Positions 34,006-42,050 of a DNA stretch of 64,000 nt are shown one piece after another. Below the pieces are notes generated by a model. That model saw nothing but the letters and a program-made list of their open reading frames with translations, was not told the origin of the DNA and did no database searches. This stretch comes from Asticcacaulis currens (lineage in GTDB: Bacteria; Pseudomonadota; Alphaproteobacteria; Caulobacterales; Caulobacteraceae). How positions within the stretch are numbered: position 1 is the first letter of the stretch; each line of letters begins with the position of its first letter. The DNA is taken from contig NZ_JAQQKW010000003.1 in assembly GCF_028550395.1 (NCBI RefSeq), positions 248,001 to 312,000 of the forward strand, in the 5' to 3' direction. The position numbers and the translations under genes are program-made.

Positions 34006-35025
34006 TCAGATCAGCCCGTTCTGCTTCGCCAGTTCGGCGTAAGAGACCTGCGGACGCGGGCCGTAGTGGCTGATCACCTCGGCGGCAGCGAGCGCCCCCA
34101 GACGGCCGCAGGTTTCCAGATGCAGGCCCTGCGTCAGGCCATACATCACCCCTGCCGCGTACTGATCACCGGCCCCGGTGGTATCGACGACCTCGGTCAC
34201 CGGATAGACGGGGATGTCATGCGACAGATCGGCCTTCAGTGCTACCGAGCCGCGCTCGGAACGGGTGACGAAGGCCAGATCGGCCTTGGATTTCAGATAG
34301 CGCGCCGCCTTGTCGAAATCCTCAGTCTGGAACAGCGACAGAAGCTCGGACTCATTCGCAAAGACAAGATCGATATGCTGGTCGATAAAGGCCAGCAGGT
34401 CAGTGCGCCAGCGATCGACCACGAAGCTGTCAGACAGGGTCATGGCCGTCTTGCGGCCCGCCGACCTTGCGATTTCACAGGCCTTGGCAAAGGCGGCGCG
34501 GCCGGACGGCGTGTCGAACAGATAGCCTTCGAGGTAGGTGATTTGCGACGCCCTGATCAGCTGCGGATCGACGTCTTCGGGCTGCACCAGAGCGGCAGCC
34601 CCCAGAAACGTCGCCATGGTGCGCTGACCGTCTTCGGTGACATTGATCAGGCAACGGCCCGTGTGGGTCGGGTCGTCGTGCAGGAAGGGCACGTCGAAAT
34701 GCACGCCGCTCTTTTTCAGGTCGCGGCTGAACACTTCGCCCAGTTCATCGTGCGCTACCTTGCCAATATAGGCCGCCTTGCCGCCAAACGAGGCGACGCC
34801 GGCGATGGTATTGCCCGCCGAACCGCCGGATTCCTGTGTCAGGTCTTCGTTATTGGCTTCCGAGCGCGCCACCATCTTGCCATAGAGGTTCAGCGCGCGG
34901 TGCTGATCAATCAGCGTCATGCCGCCCTTGGGCAGGCCTTCTGACACGATAAACGCTTCGCTGGCCGGGGCCAGCACGTCCACAATGGCATTGCCAACGG
35001 CGGTGACGTCGTACTCAGAAGACAT
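34006..35025 (-). CDS. PfkB-family kinase, adenosine kinase-like
   Basis: A 339-residue PfkB carbohydrate/nucleoside kinase from ATG 35025 (MSSEYDVTAVGNAIVDVLAP). Signatures: SGGSAGNTIAGVASFGGKAAYIG (PfkB motif 1) and the C-terminal VVDTTGAGDQYAAGVMYG (motif 2, with catalytic Asp in GAGD). The length and the sequences around LEGYLFD and NESELLSLF fit bacterial adenosine kinase-like proteins, which make AMP from adenosine; a related sugar substrate cannot be excluded. It is divergent from the ATP-grasp gene (start 35090), leaving 64 bases between them. Confidence 0.88.
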   Translation of the reverse strand: MSSEYDVTAVGNAIVDVLAPASEAFIVSEGLPKGGMTLIDQHRALNLYGKMVARSEANNEDLTQESGGSAGNTIAGVASFGGKAAYIGKVAHDELGEVFSRDLKKSGVHFDVPFLHDDPTHTGRCLINVTEDGQRTMATFLGAAALVQPEDVDPQLIRASQITYLEGYLFDTPSGRAAFAKACEIARSAGRKTAMTLSDSFVVDRWRTDLLAFIDQHIDLVFANESELLSLFQTEDFDKAARYLKSKADLAFVTRSERGSVALKADLSHDIPVYPVTEVVDTTGAGDQYAAGVMYGLTQGLHLETCGRLGALAAAEVISHYGPRPQVSYAELAKQNGLI

Positions 35026-35089
35026 GCGCGATAATCCGGTTGCTATTGGGCGTGTCTTTGCGCAAAAACCGCGCACGGAGCAAGCGAAA

Positions 35090-35974
35090 ATGAAAAAGTC
35101 CCTTCTGATGAAGTCACTTCTCATCCTGACCCCCAACCCGGCGCACCCATCGCATCATGGACGCTGGCCCGCCGTGCTGGAGGCCTATCGCGCCGCCTTT
35201 GCAGCATTTGAGGTCGAGGCGCAGCCATGGTCGGAGCCTCTGACGCGACCCTATGATCTGGTGCTGCCGCTGGTCGCCTGGGGCTATCATAATGCGCCCG
35301 ATGACTTCCGCCGCGCTCTGGCCCAGATCAAGGCCAAGGGCTACCGGATGCACAACCCCGCCGAAATCGTCAGTTGGAACGTCGATAAGGCCTATCTGCG
35401 CGATCTGGCCGAAGGTGGCATCCGCATCGTGCCGACCCTGTTTGCCGACACCCTCACGCCGGAAACCCTCACCCGCGCCCGTGCCGATTTCGGACAGGAC
35501 GCGCTGGTGCTCAAGCCGCGCATCTCCGCCGGGGCCAAGAAAACCCTCGTCTGGGAAGGGGCCGACGTCCCCGAATGGGCACCTGAAACGGACGTCATGC
35601 TGCAGCCTTTTATGCCCGCCATCCAGTCCGAAGGCGAATGGTCGCTGATCTTCTTCGGCGGCGATTTCAGCCATGCGGTGCTCAAAACGCCCAAGCCGGG
35701 CGATTTCCGCTCGCAACCCGACTATGACGCCCATCTGCGGGTGCAGACGCCGCCGGTCGCCGCCGTCGAACTGGCCTATCAGGCGCTGGAATATGTGGGT
35801 CAGACCCTGCTCTATGCGCGCGTCGATATGGTGCGCAATGCCGCCGGTGACTTCTGCCTGATGGAGCTGGAGCTGATCGAACCCGACCTCTATCTCAAAT
35901 ACGAAGACACCGCACCGGCCCGCCTCAGCCACGCGGTCGAGCACGCACTGGGGCTATGCGGGCACAGTCACTAA
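35090..35974 (+). CDS. ATP-grasp domain protein
   Basis: A 294-residue protein. ATG 35090 has GGAG nine bases upstream; ATG 35108 is an alternative. The ATP-grasp fold is suggested by ILTPNPAHPSHHGRWP at the N-terminus, IVSWNVDKAYLRDLAEGGI, VLKPRISAGAKKT (ATP-binding Lys) and the metal-binding ARVDMVRN...LMELELIEPDLYL. It resembles glutathione-synthetase-type ligases of unknown substrate often annotated only as ATP-grasp proteins. It is divergent from the kinase and overlaps the end of nth by 4 bases. Confidence 0.87.
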   Translation: MKKSLLMKSLLILTPNPAHPSHHGRWPAVLEAYRAAFAAFEVEAQPWSEPLTRPYDLVLPLVAWGYHNAPDDFRRALAQIKAKGYRMHNPAEIVSWNVDKAYLRDLAEGGIRIVPTLFADTLTPETLTRARADFGQDALVLKPRISAGAKKTLVWEGADVPEWAPETDVMLQPFMPAIQSEGEWSLIFFGGDFSHAVLKTPKPGDFRSQPDYDAHLRVQTPPVAAVELAYQALEYVGQTLLYARVDMVRNAAGDFCLMELELIEPDLYLKYEDTAPARLSHAVEHALGLCGHSH

Positions 35975-36609
35975 CCCACCCCTCGCTTGGGGCATAGGTC
36001 TTCGACCAGACAGGCCATGCACTTGGGGCCGCGCGCCGTGCAGGTATAGCGCCCGTGCAGGATCAGCCAGTGGTGCGCCCGCGTCAGCCATTTGCGCGGG
36101 ATCGAGGCCATCAGTTGCGCCTCGACCTTGTCCGGCGTGGTGGCGCTGTCATCGACCAGCCCCAGCCGGTGCGAGACGCGATAGACGTGCGTATCGACCG
36201 CAATGGCCGGCTCGATATGCAGCTCATTGAGCACCACCGAGGCTGTTTTATTGCCCACGCCCGGCAGGCTGAGCAGGTCCGAGCGATTGAGCGGTACCTG
36301 ACCGTCGAAACGGTTGATCAGGATACGGCACATCTCCATCACATTTTTGGCCTTGTTGCGATAAAGCCCGATGGAGGAGATCATCTGCATCAGCCGTTCT
36401 TCGCCCAGATCGAGCATGGCCTGCGGCGTGTCGGCCAGCGCAAACAGCGGCCCGGTCGCCTTGTTGACCGCCACATCGGTCGTCTGGGCCGACAGGGCGA
36501 CAGCCACCACCAGCGTAAAGGGATTGGAGAAGTTCAGTTCGGTCCTGGGGTCCGGTTGATCGGCCTCAAAGCGCTCGAACAGCTTTTTGACGGCGGCCGC
36601 ACTACGCAT
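35971..36609 (-). CDS. nth: Endonuclease III
   Basis: A 212-residue base-excision-repair glycosylase/AP lyase removing oxidised pyrimidines. The helix-hairpin-helix DLLSLPGVGNKTASVVL carries catalytic K121, and the general acid D139 is in AIAVDTHVYRV. The C-terminal [4Fe-4S] ligands follow the C-x6-C-x2-C-x5-C pattern (CTARGPKCMACLVEDLC). Length is standard. Its start overlaps the end of the MazG-like gene by 8 bases, so the two form one transcript. Confidence 0.95.
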   Translation of the reverse strand: MRSAAAVKKLFERFEADQPDPRTELNFSNPFTLVVAVALSAQTTDVAVNKATGPLFALADTPQAMLDLGEERLMQMISSIGLYRNKAKNVMEMCRILINRFDGQVPLNRSDLLSLPGVGNKTASVVLNELHIEPAIAVDTHVYRVSHRLGLVDDSATTPDKVEAQLMASIPRKWLTRAHHWLILHGRYTCTARGPKCMACLVEDLCPKRGVG

Positions 36610-36940
36610 GTGTCGCTTCCGCCGCCATCACATCCTCCCACTTCAGCCATTTCTCGGCGATGGCGGCATTGAGGTCGATACCTTCTGCGCGCGCCATCAG
36701 CAGCGTCATGCAGATCAGATCGGCCATCTCCATCGCTACCTCGTGCCTGGCCGCTGTGGCGTCGCGCCGCGAACGCCCGGTCATGGCCAGATAGGCCTGG
36801 GTAAGTTCGCCCATCTCCTCCTGCATTTTCAGCAGGTGCCAGTCGCCGCTCCGGTCGATGTCATAGACGCGCTCATAGCGGTCGGAAATGGCCTGAAGGC
36901 GGTCGATAAAGGGCTCAAGTTCGGGAAGGGGCGCGGTCAT
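36602..36940 (-). CDS. MazG-like nucleotide pyrophosphohydrolase
   Basis: A 112-residue all-helical protein with the acidic metal-binding motifs of the MazG/all-alpha NTP pyrophosphatase superfamily: LLKMQEEMGELTQAYL (E-E-x-x-E) and HEVAMEMADLICMTLL (E-x-x-D). These small enzymes hydrolyse (d)NTPs to monophosphates and pyrophosphate for house-cleaning. It is upstream of nth with an 8-base overlap, a context that suits removal of damaged nucleotides. The exact nucleotide preference is unknown. Confidence 0.85.
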   Translation of the reverse strand: MTAPLPELEPFIDRLQAISDRYERVYDIDRSGDWHLLKMQEEMGELTQAYLAMTGRSRRDATAARHEVAMEMADLICMTLLMARAEGIDLNAAIAEKWLKWEDVMAAEATHA

Positions 36941-37019
36941 GGCGGTATTGTGAAATGATTTCAGCGCCCCCGCAAGACACGCCTTGCGAGGGAAGCATCC
37001 GGCGGGCTAAGCCTTTTCC

Positions 37020-37490
37020 ATGATCTGCGTTCTGTTTGTCTGTCTGGGTAATATCTGCCGTTCGCCGCTGGCCGAGGGCCTGTTGCGTCATCACGTCGAA
37101 CAGGCGGGCTTAAGCGACCGCTTTGTCATCGACTCCGCCGGTACCGGCGGCTGGCACGCGGGCGAAGGGCCGGACCGCCGCTCCGTCGTCGTGGCGGCGC
37201 GTTATGGTGTCGATATTTCCGCCCAGTGCGCGCGTCAGCTTCATGGCGACGACTTTTACCGCTTTGACCTGATCCTTGGTCTTGACCGCGATAATGTGCG
37301 AAATATCCGCAAAATCGCTCCCGCCGATACGACCGCGACCATCGGTCTTTATCTTGAAGTAGCGCTGGGCCTGACGAAGGATGTGCCCGACCCCTATTAC
37401 GGCGACACTCGCGATTTCGAAGCCGTCTATCGCCTGTGCGATGAGGCCTCGGCGGCACTGCTGCGCACGTTGACAAAGCGTCCCGCCTAA
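37020..37490 (+). CDS. Low-molecular-weight protein-tyrosine phosphatase
   Basis: A 156-residue phosphatase with the P-loop at the very N-terminus: VCLGNICRSPLAEG, where C8-x5-R14 is the catalytic signature, and the general acid D124 in DVPDPYYGD. Eukaryotic-type LMW-PTPs have this layout and dephosphorylate protein tyrosines; some bacterial relatives act on exopolysaccharide kinases, but no such kinase is nearby. Divergent from the MazG-like gene; two DUF3144 genes follow on the same strand 38 bases later. Confidence 0.92.
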   Translation: MICVLFVCLGNICRSPLAEGLLRHHVEQAGLSDRFVIDSAGTGGWHAGEGPDRRSVVVAARYGVDISAQCARQLHGDDFYRFDLILGLDRDNVRNIRKIAPADTTATIGLYLEVALGLTKDVPDPYYGDTRDFEAVYRLCDEASAALLRTLTKRPA

Positions 37491-37528
37491 AGCCACATAC
37501 GGCACTCTCACATCTAAAGGAGCCGCGT

Positions 37529-37825
37529 GTGGCCGAAGTCAGCAATGAACGTTTCAGCGAAATGGTCGTCGAACAGATCGAGGTAGCCAACCGCCATCTG
37601 CCTGAAAGCGAACCCGGCGTGGCCGGTGCCGCCCTGATGCAGGCGGCGGCGCGCTTTAATGCCTTTGTCTCTTCGCGGCAGTTCGTCAGTGGGCGGATCA
37701 TGCTGCAAAACAAGGACGCCCATATCGAGCATTATGTGCGTCTGTATAAGCAGTATCTCGAAGAGCAGTTCGCCGACTATGCGGCCAATTACGATGTCTA
37801 TACCCGTCCCGCGAACAAGGGCTAA
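37529..37825 (+). CDS. DUF3144-like protein, first of a tandem pair
   Basis: A 98-residue protein from GTG 37529, with AAAGGAG (37516-37522) upstream. The segments ERFSEMVVEQIEVANRHL, AALMQAAARFNAFV and HIEHYVRLYKQYLEEQFADY match the DUF3144 helical family. Function unknown. The following gene encodes a paralog six bases downstream, so the two arose by tandem duplication and are coexpressed. Confidence 0.85.
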   Translation: MAEVSNERFSEMVVEQIEVANRHLPESEPGVAGAALMQAAARFNAFVSSRQFVSGRIMLQNKDAHIEHYVRLYKQYLEEQFADYAANYDVYTRPANKG

Positions 37826-37831
37826 GCGACC

Positions 37832-38116
37832 GTGACGTCTCCCGTTTCCAATGAGGTCTTTCGTCAGATGGCCGCCGACCATATCGACCTGACCAATAGC
37901 CACGCGCACAACAGCTCGATCGGTGAAGCCGGCGGGGCCCTGCTTCAGGCCGCCACACGCTACACGGCCTTTACCTGCGCCGCTCAAAGCGCCGACAAGA
38001 CGCAGTTTCTGGCCGCGCGCAAACTCAATGTCGAGCAGTTGACGACGCAGTTCCGCGAACTGTTGCTCAGCCACTATGATGACTTTGGCGACAATTACGA
38101 AACCTATCTGAAATAG
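37832..38116 (+). CDS. DUF3144-like protein, second of a tandem pair
   Basis: A 94-residue paralog of the preceding protein, from GTG 37832. Alignable parts are VFRQMAADHIDLTNSHA, GGALLQAATRYTAFTCA and LTTQFRELLLSHYDDFGDNYETYL, against the same regions in the first copy. Divergence is large, so the duplication is old. It ends 6 bases before a shared terminator. Confidence 0.83.
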   Translation: MTSPVSNEVFRQMAADHIDLTNSHAHNSSIGEAGGALLQAATRYTAFTCAAQSADKTQFLAARKLNVEQLTTQFRELLLSHYDDFGDNYETYLK

Positions 38117-38120
38117 CAAA

Positions 38121-38149
38121 AAGCCCCGGAGCGATCCGGGGCCTTTTGT
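38121..38149. terminator. Bidirectional terminator between DUF3144 pair and hslU
   Basis: GCCCCGGA (38123-38130) pairs with TCCGGGGC (38135-38142) across GCGA. It is flanked by AAAAA on the left and CTTTTGTTT on the right, so it has a T-tail on both strands and serves the two convergent units. Confidence 0.8.
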
Positions 38150-39448
38150 TTACAGAATATAGCGGCTGAGGTCGGCGTCGCCCGCCACCTCGCCCAGACG
38201 TTCGCGCACATAATCCGCCGTGATAGTCACGGTCTGGCCCGTCTGATCGGCGGCGGTGAAGCTCAGCTCCTCCATCACCCGCTCGATAATGGTGTGCAGG
38301 CGGCGCGCGCCGATGTTTTCCACCTTGGCATTGACCTGCGCAGCCGCCGCGGCCATTTCGGCAATCGCCCCGTCTTCGAAGGCCAGCGTCACCCCTTCGG
38401 TGGCCATCAGGGCCTGATTTTGTTTGATCAGATTGGCTTCGGGTTCAGATAAAATACGTCGAAAATCGTCCTGTGTCAGGGCCTTCAGCTCGACCCGGAT
38501 AGGCAGACGCCCCTGAAGCTCCGGCAGCAAATCCGACGGCTTGGCCACATGGAAGGCGCCCGACGCAATGAACAGGATGTGGTCGGTCTTCACCGGTCCA
38601 TACTTGGTCGAGACCGTCGTCCCTTCGATCAGCGGAAGTAAGTCGCGCTGCACGCCTTCGCGCGACACATCGGCCCCGCCGCGCTCCTGACGCGACGCCA
38701 CCTTGTCGATCTCATCGAGGAAGACGATGCCTTCATGTTCAGCCAGCGACAGCGCTTCACGCGACACCGCCTCCTGATCGAGCAATTTGTCCGACTCTTC
38801 GGACAGCAGGATCGGCTGGGCCGCCGCGACCGTCAGGCGCACGGTCTTTTGCCGCCCGCCCATGGCCTTTTGCAGCATCTCGCCCAGATTGATCTGATTG
38901 CCCGGCTGCCCCGGAATCTCGAAGGCCCCGATCGCGCCCCCCGTGTCGGCGACGGTCAGCTCGACCTCCTTGTCGTCAAGCTCGTTATTGCGCAGACGCT
39001 TGCGGAAGCTGTCGCGCGTGGCGGGCTGCGCGGCCGGTCCGACCAGCGCGTCCAGCAGGCGTTCTTCGGCCTGCGCCTCGGCCTTGGCACGCACACCCTG
39101 ACGGCTCTTGTCCTTGACCATCAGGATGGCCGCTTCGACCAGATCACGCACGATCTGATCGACGTCGCGGCCGACATAGCCGACTTCAGTAAACTTGGTC
39201 GCCTCAACCTTGATGAACGGGGCCTGAGCCAGTTTGGCCAGACGGCGCGCGATCTCGGTCTTGCCGACGCCCGTCGGCCCAATCATCAGGATATTCTTCG
39301 GCGTGATCTCGTCGCGGATGGCCGCGTCGGTCTGCTTGCGCCGCCAGCGGTTACGCAGCGCCACGGCCACGGCCTTTTTGGCATCGGCATGGCCGATAAT
39401 ATGACGGTCGAGTTCGGAGACGATCTCACGCGGTGAAAAGGTGGTCAT
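38150..39448 (-). CDS. hslU: ATP-dependent protease ATPase subunit HslU (ClpY)
   Basis: A 432-residue AAA+ unfoldase of the HslUV protease. ATG 39448 overlaps the stop of the upstream acetyltransferase gene (ATGA) and gives [20 protein letters not shown], the standard N-terminus. Walker A is GPTGVGKT (57-64), the pore motif GYVGRDV follows, and Walker B is [10 protein letters not shown]. The C-terminal RYIL tail is the part that docks into HslV. It is separated from hslV by three small genes on the same transcript. Confidence 0.96.
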   Translation of the reverse strand: MTTFSPREIVSELDRHIIGHADAKKAVAVALRNRWRRKQTDAAIRDEITPKNILMIGPTGVGKTEIARRLAKLAQAPFIKVEATKFTEVGYVGRDVDQIVRDLVEAAILMVKDKSRQGVRAKAEAQAEERLLDALVGPAAQPATRDSFRKRLRNNELDDKEVELTVADTGGAIGAFEIPGQPGNQINLGEMLQKAMGGRQKTVRLTVAAAQPILLSEESDKLLDQEAVSREALSLAEHEGIVFLDEIDKVASRQERGGADVSREGVQRDLLPLIEGTTVSTKYGPVKTDHILFIASGAFHVAKPSDLLPELQGRLPIRVELKALTQDDFRRILSEPEANLIKQNQALMATEGVTLAFEDGAIAEMAAAAAQVNAKVENIGARRLHTIIERVMEELSFTAADQTGQTVTITADYVRERLGEVAGDADLSRYIL

Positions 39449-39936
39449 TTGGCTTTGCATTCCATTAGCAGGCTGGGCCCCCATTCCGGGCTGATCACTT
39501 CCCCATATGGGACGAAACCTGCCTTTTGGTAGGCCCGGATGGCGCGGGCATTGTCCGGGTGCGGATCTGTAACGACGCAGGGAGCCCCTTCGGCAAACAG
39601 TTGGGCGACGCGCTGACGGATGAAGGCCGTGCCGTGGCCGATACCGACCATGTCCGCCTCGCCGATAATCTGGTCGATGCCGCGCGTCCCCAAGGGGCGA
39701 TCGAAGAAGTGATGATCGGTATAGAGATGGGGATTATAGTCCTGCATATAGGCAAAAGGCCGGTCATGCAGGCTCACAATCCACGTGTTGAAGTCCGGTT
39801 CCTGCAGTATGTCGGCGTCAATAGGCTCCGACGGCCCGCCTGTACCGTCGATCCACCATTGTGCCACATGGGGGCGGGCGATCCAGTCATTGACCAGAGC
39901 GATGTCGGCCTCAGTCGGTCGGCGAAACCCGTACAT
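39445..39936 (-). CDS. GNAT-family acetyltransferase (AAC(6')-like), second of two
   Basis: A 163-residue GNAT protein from ATG 39936 ([20 protein letters not shown]). Typical segments are [39 protein letters not shown] (acetyl-CoA loop) and [18 protein letters not shown]. The W-W and PH motifs are those of aminoglycoside 6'-acetyltransferase and siderophore-acetyltransferase relatives, but no drug phenotype should be assumed. Overlaps both neighbours by 4 bases (ATGA), between its paralog and hslU. Confidence 0.88.
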   Translation of the reverse strand: MYGFRRPTEADIALVNDWIARPHVAQWWIDGTGGPSEPIDADILQEPDFNTWIVSLHDRPFAYMQDYNPHLYTDHHFFDRPLGTRGIDQIIGEADMVGIGHGTAFIRQRVAQLFAEGAPCVVTDPHPDNARAIRAYQKAGFVPYGEVISPEWGPSLLMECKAK

Positions 39937-40442
39937 CAGGCGTTCAGTTCCGGTGTGCGCTGCATCAGGACCATGCGGCCGCAGGGCGTCGGGCCGACAG
40001 GGACGAAGCCCGCCTTTTCGCTGGCGCGACGCGCGGCGGCGTTGGTCGTTTGGGGGGCCACACGCACGCACAGCGCGCCCTTCTTGAACATGCCGTTGCT
40101 GAGTTGGGTCAGGACCTGCGTGCCGATCCCCTCCCCCAGCAGGGCGGCATCGCCGATAAACAGGTCGATCAGAAAGGTGCCCTTCGGCGACTTCGCATGG
40201 CAGGGCGTGCCCGGTTCATGATCGGGGTGGCATTCATAGCACTGGGTATAGCCCGCCGGGCGCCCGTTCCAGCTAAAGATCCACGCCGTGGCATTGGCCG
40301 CGCCGATATAGGCCAGGGCGTCTTCGACGGCGTCCTCAGCGGTCTGGCCGTCATTGACCCACCACTGGCGCACGTGCGGCGAGGACATCCACAACAGCAG
40401 AAGCCCGGCATCGTTATCGGTCAGGGGGCGAAAGGCGATCAT
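39936..40442 (-). CDS. GNAT-family acetyltransferase (AAC(6')-like), first of two
   Basis: A 168-residue GNAT protein, MIAFRPLTDNDAGLLLLWMS, with SSPHVRQWWVNDG, PAGYTQCYECHP, GEGIGTQVLTQLSNGMF and APQTTNAAARRASEKAGF. It is a paralog of the next gene (shared PHV-QWW and DN/TN-A-RA-KAGF pattern) and is coupled to it by an ATGA overlap. It starts 13 bases after the 55-residue Imm27-like gene. Substrate unknown. Confidence 0.88.
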   Translation of the reverse strand: MIAFRPLTDNDAGLLLLWMSSPHVRQWWVNDGQTAEDAVEDALAYIGAANATAWIFSWNGRPAGYTQCYECHPDHEPGTPCHAKSPKGTFLIDLFIGDAALLGEGIGTQVLTQLSNGMFKKGALCVRVAPQTTNAAARRASEKAGFVPVGPTPCGRMVLMQRTPELNA

Positions 40443-40455
40443 ACGGTCCTAAAAT

Positions 40456-40623
40456 TCAAAATTGATACTTCTGACGCGCGAAGGTTTCGGAAACCTCATC
40501 AAAACGAGGCTGACCACCGCCATGCTGATCACTTTCCGGGTAGGTTTTTTCAAAGTAACGCCCCGTGACGTCATCGTAATGCAGTTCAGACCAGCCGTCG
40601 TCAGCAGTGGCCAACTTTCTCAC
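40456..40623 (-). CDS. 55-residue protein resembling the core of Imm27-type proteins
   Basis: A short gene found by reading the gap between hslV and the GNAT genes. GTG 40623 overlaps the hslV stop (GTGA), or TTG 40614 could be used. The product reads [20 protein letters not shown], then [20 protein letters not shown]. The pattern DGW-x-LY-D-x-x-GRYWE-x-TYP-S-E-x-HGGGPP-L is what I recall for the C-terminal core of the Imm27 immunity-protein family. Here it is shorter than the family's usual length and lacks the N-terminal part. It ends 13 bases before the GNAT gene. Family assignment is from memory; coding is well supported by coupling and composition. Confidence 0.72.
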   Translation of the reverse strand: MRKLATADDGWSELHYDDVTGRYFEKTYPESDQHGGGQPRFDEVSETFARQKYQF

Positions 40624-41171
40624 GATTCCAGCTTTTCCAGAGTGACGCTGTGATTGGTATAGACGCAGATATCTCCGGCGATCTGCATGGCCTTGCGCGC
40701 GATCACCTCGGCATCAGGCTCATAGTCGAGCAGGGCACGCGCCGCCGACAGGGCATAGGTGCCGCCCGATCCGATGGCCGCCACCCCGTCTTCGGGTTCC
40801 AGCACATCACCGACCCCGGTAATGGTCAGGATGTGGTTCCTGTCGCCCACCAGCAGCATGGCCTCAAGGCGGCGCAGATAGCGATCGGTGCGCCAGTCCT
40901 TGGCCAGATCGACGCAGGCCCGAGCCAGCTGATCCGGATAGAGTTCCAGCTTGGCCTCCAGCCGCTCCAGCAGGGTGAAGGCATCGGCGGTCGCCCCGGC
41001 AAAGCCGACGATCACCTTGCCGCCGGCCAGAGTCCTGACCTTCTTCGCGCCGCCCTTAACGATGGTGGGGCCCATCGAGACCTGACCGTCACCGGCGATG
41101 ACCGTCTTGCCATTTTTGCGCACGGCGACGATGGTCGTCCCGTGCCAGTTGGGGAAGTTTTTATCCGTCAT
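40620..41171 (-). CDS. hslV: ATP-dependent protease subunit HslV (ClpQ)
   Basis: A 183-residue peptidase subunit of HslUV. The N-terminal nucleophile is T12 in [14 protein letters not shown] after processing; [20 protein letters not shown] and [18 protein letters not shown] are standard. It forms a double hexamer gated by HslU and degrades misfolded proteins. It is preceded by the YoaK-like gene (6-base gap) and followed by the Imm27-like gene with a 4-base overlap, so hslU lies four genes further downstream rather than adjacent. Confidence 0.96.
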   Translation of the reverse strand: MTDKNFPNWHGTTIVAVRKNGKTVIAGDGQVSMGPTIVKGGAKKVRTLAGGKVIVGFAGATADAFTLLERLEAKLELYPDQLARACVDLAKDWRTDRYLRRLEAMLLVGDRNHILTITGVGDVLEPEDGVAAIGSGGTYALSAARALLDYEPDAEVIARKAMQIAGDICVYTNHSVTLEKLES

Positions 41172-41177
41172 GACCGT

Positions 41178-41945
41178 CTAATTGGCGGTTTCTGTGGGGC
41201 CTTTCAAGCCCCCGCGGCGTTTTTGCCGGGACAAGTCGTCCAGCATGGGCACAAGGGCAATCAGACCGAGTCCCAGCGACAGAGGCAACACCGTCACAAA
41301 GCCCATATGGCTGAAGCCAAACGCCCCCGTAAGCCCGCCTGCCGCAAAGGCCCCCAGAAGCGACACAAGTAACCGCGCCTTCTTCGGATGAAAGCGCGCC
41401 CCGGCGTGGGTGGCGTGCCCGAATAGGAAGCGACCGGCCTCTATGCCGAGGTCAGTGATGATCCCCGTCATGTGGGTGGTGCGGATTTCGGCGTGCGACA
41501 GCTTGGTCATCAGGCTGTTCTGCAAGCCCATCAGGTAGCACAAAAGCCCGATGGTCAGGGGCAGACTGAGGTTAATATCCCCGATCAGACCCGCAGCCAG
41601 CAGACCGAACAGCAGCAGCAACACCGCCTCCAGCCCCAGCGTCAAAGCAAATTCCGAATGCAGCCGCTTCAGCCGCGCCCAGTTGACCAGCAGGCTTGAG
41701 GTCACCGCCCCCAGAAAGAAACACAGCACATAGGTGAGCGCCAGAACCGCCGGGCCAAACTTCCCCAGCACCATATCGTCGGCAAAGGAGGCCACCATGC
41801 CCGACATGTGCGACGTATAGACGCCGACGGCCAGAAAGCCCCCGGCATTGACCGCCCCGGCGACAAAGGCCAGCGTCACCCCCAGCCGCGCATCGCCCGT
41901 TTCCGAGCGCCGTTTGCCGCTGATCTGTCTGAGGGTCCGCCGCAT
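41178..41945 (-). CDS. YoaK family (DUF1275) membrane protein
   Basis: A 255-residue protein with six or so transmembrane helices. Diagnostic stretch: VAFVAGAVNAGGFLAVGVYT followed by SHMSGMVASFADDMVLG, then QNSLMTKLSHAEIRTTHMTG, the DUF1275/YoaK landmarks. Function is unknown; transport has been suggested for the family. It is the first gene of a six-gene minus-strand unit with hslV 6 bases downstream. A good promoter and a palindrome lie just upstream (41951-41999). Confidence 0.9.
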   Translation of the reverse strand: MRRTLRQISGKRRSETGDARLGVTLAFVAGAVNAGGFLAVGVYTSHMSGMVASFADDMVLGKFGPAVLALTYVLCFFLGAVTSSLLVNWARLKRLHSEFALTLGLEAVLLLLFGLLAAGLIGDINLSLPLTIGLLCYLMGLQNSLMTKLSHAEIRTTHMTGIITDLGIEAGRFLFGHATHAGARFHPKKARLLVSLLGAFAAGGLTGAFGFSHMGFVTVLPLSLGLGLIALVPMLDDLSRQKRRGGLKGPTETAN

Positions 41946-41950
41946 CCAAT

Positions 41951-41999
41951 ATCCCTTATATCCTTAAGGGATTATAGGCCGCCGCCCGTTAACGGTAAA
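41951..41999 (-). promoter_or_regulatory. Promoter and palindromic operator for the yoaK-hslV-hslU unit
   Basis: On the minus strand, TTTACC (41999-41994) and TATAAT (41976-41971) are 17 bases apart. An 8-base perfect inverted repeat, ATCCCTTA-TATCCT-TAAGGGAT (41951-41972), covers the predicted start of transcription near 41964 and includes the AAGGGA ribosome site for the ATG at 41945. The geometry suggests repression by a protein, or a small RNA hairpin hiding the ribosome site. Confidence 0.5.
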
Positions 42000-42050
42000 C
42001 GAACAGATGAGGGCTGGCGGGGCGGCACGACGCCCTTTATATCTGAGGTC

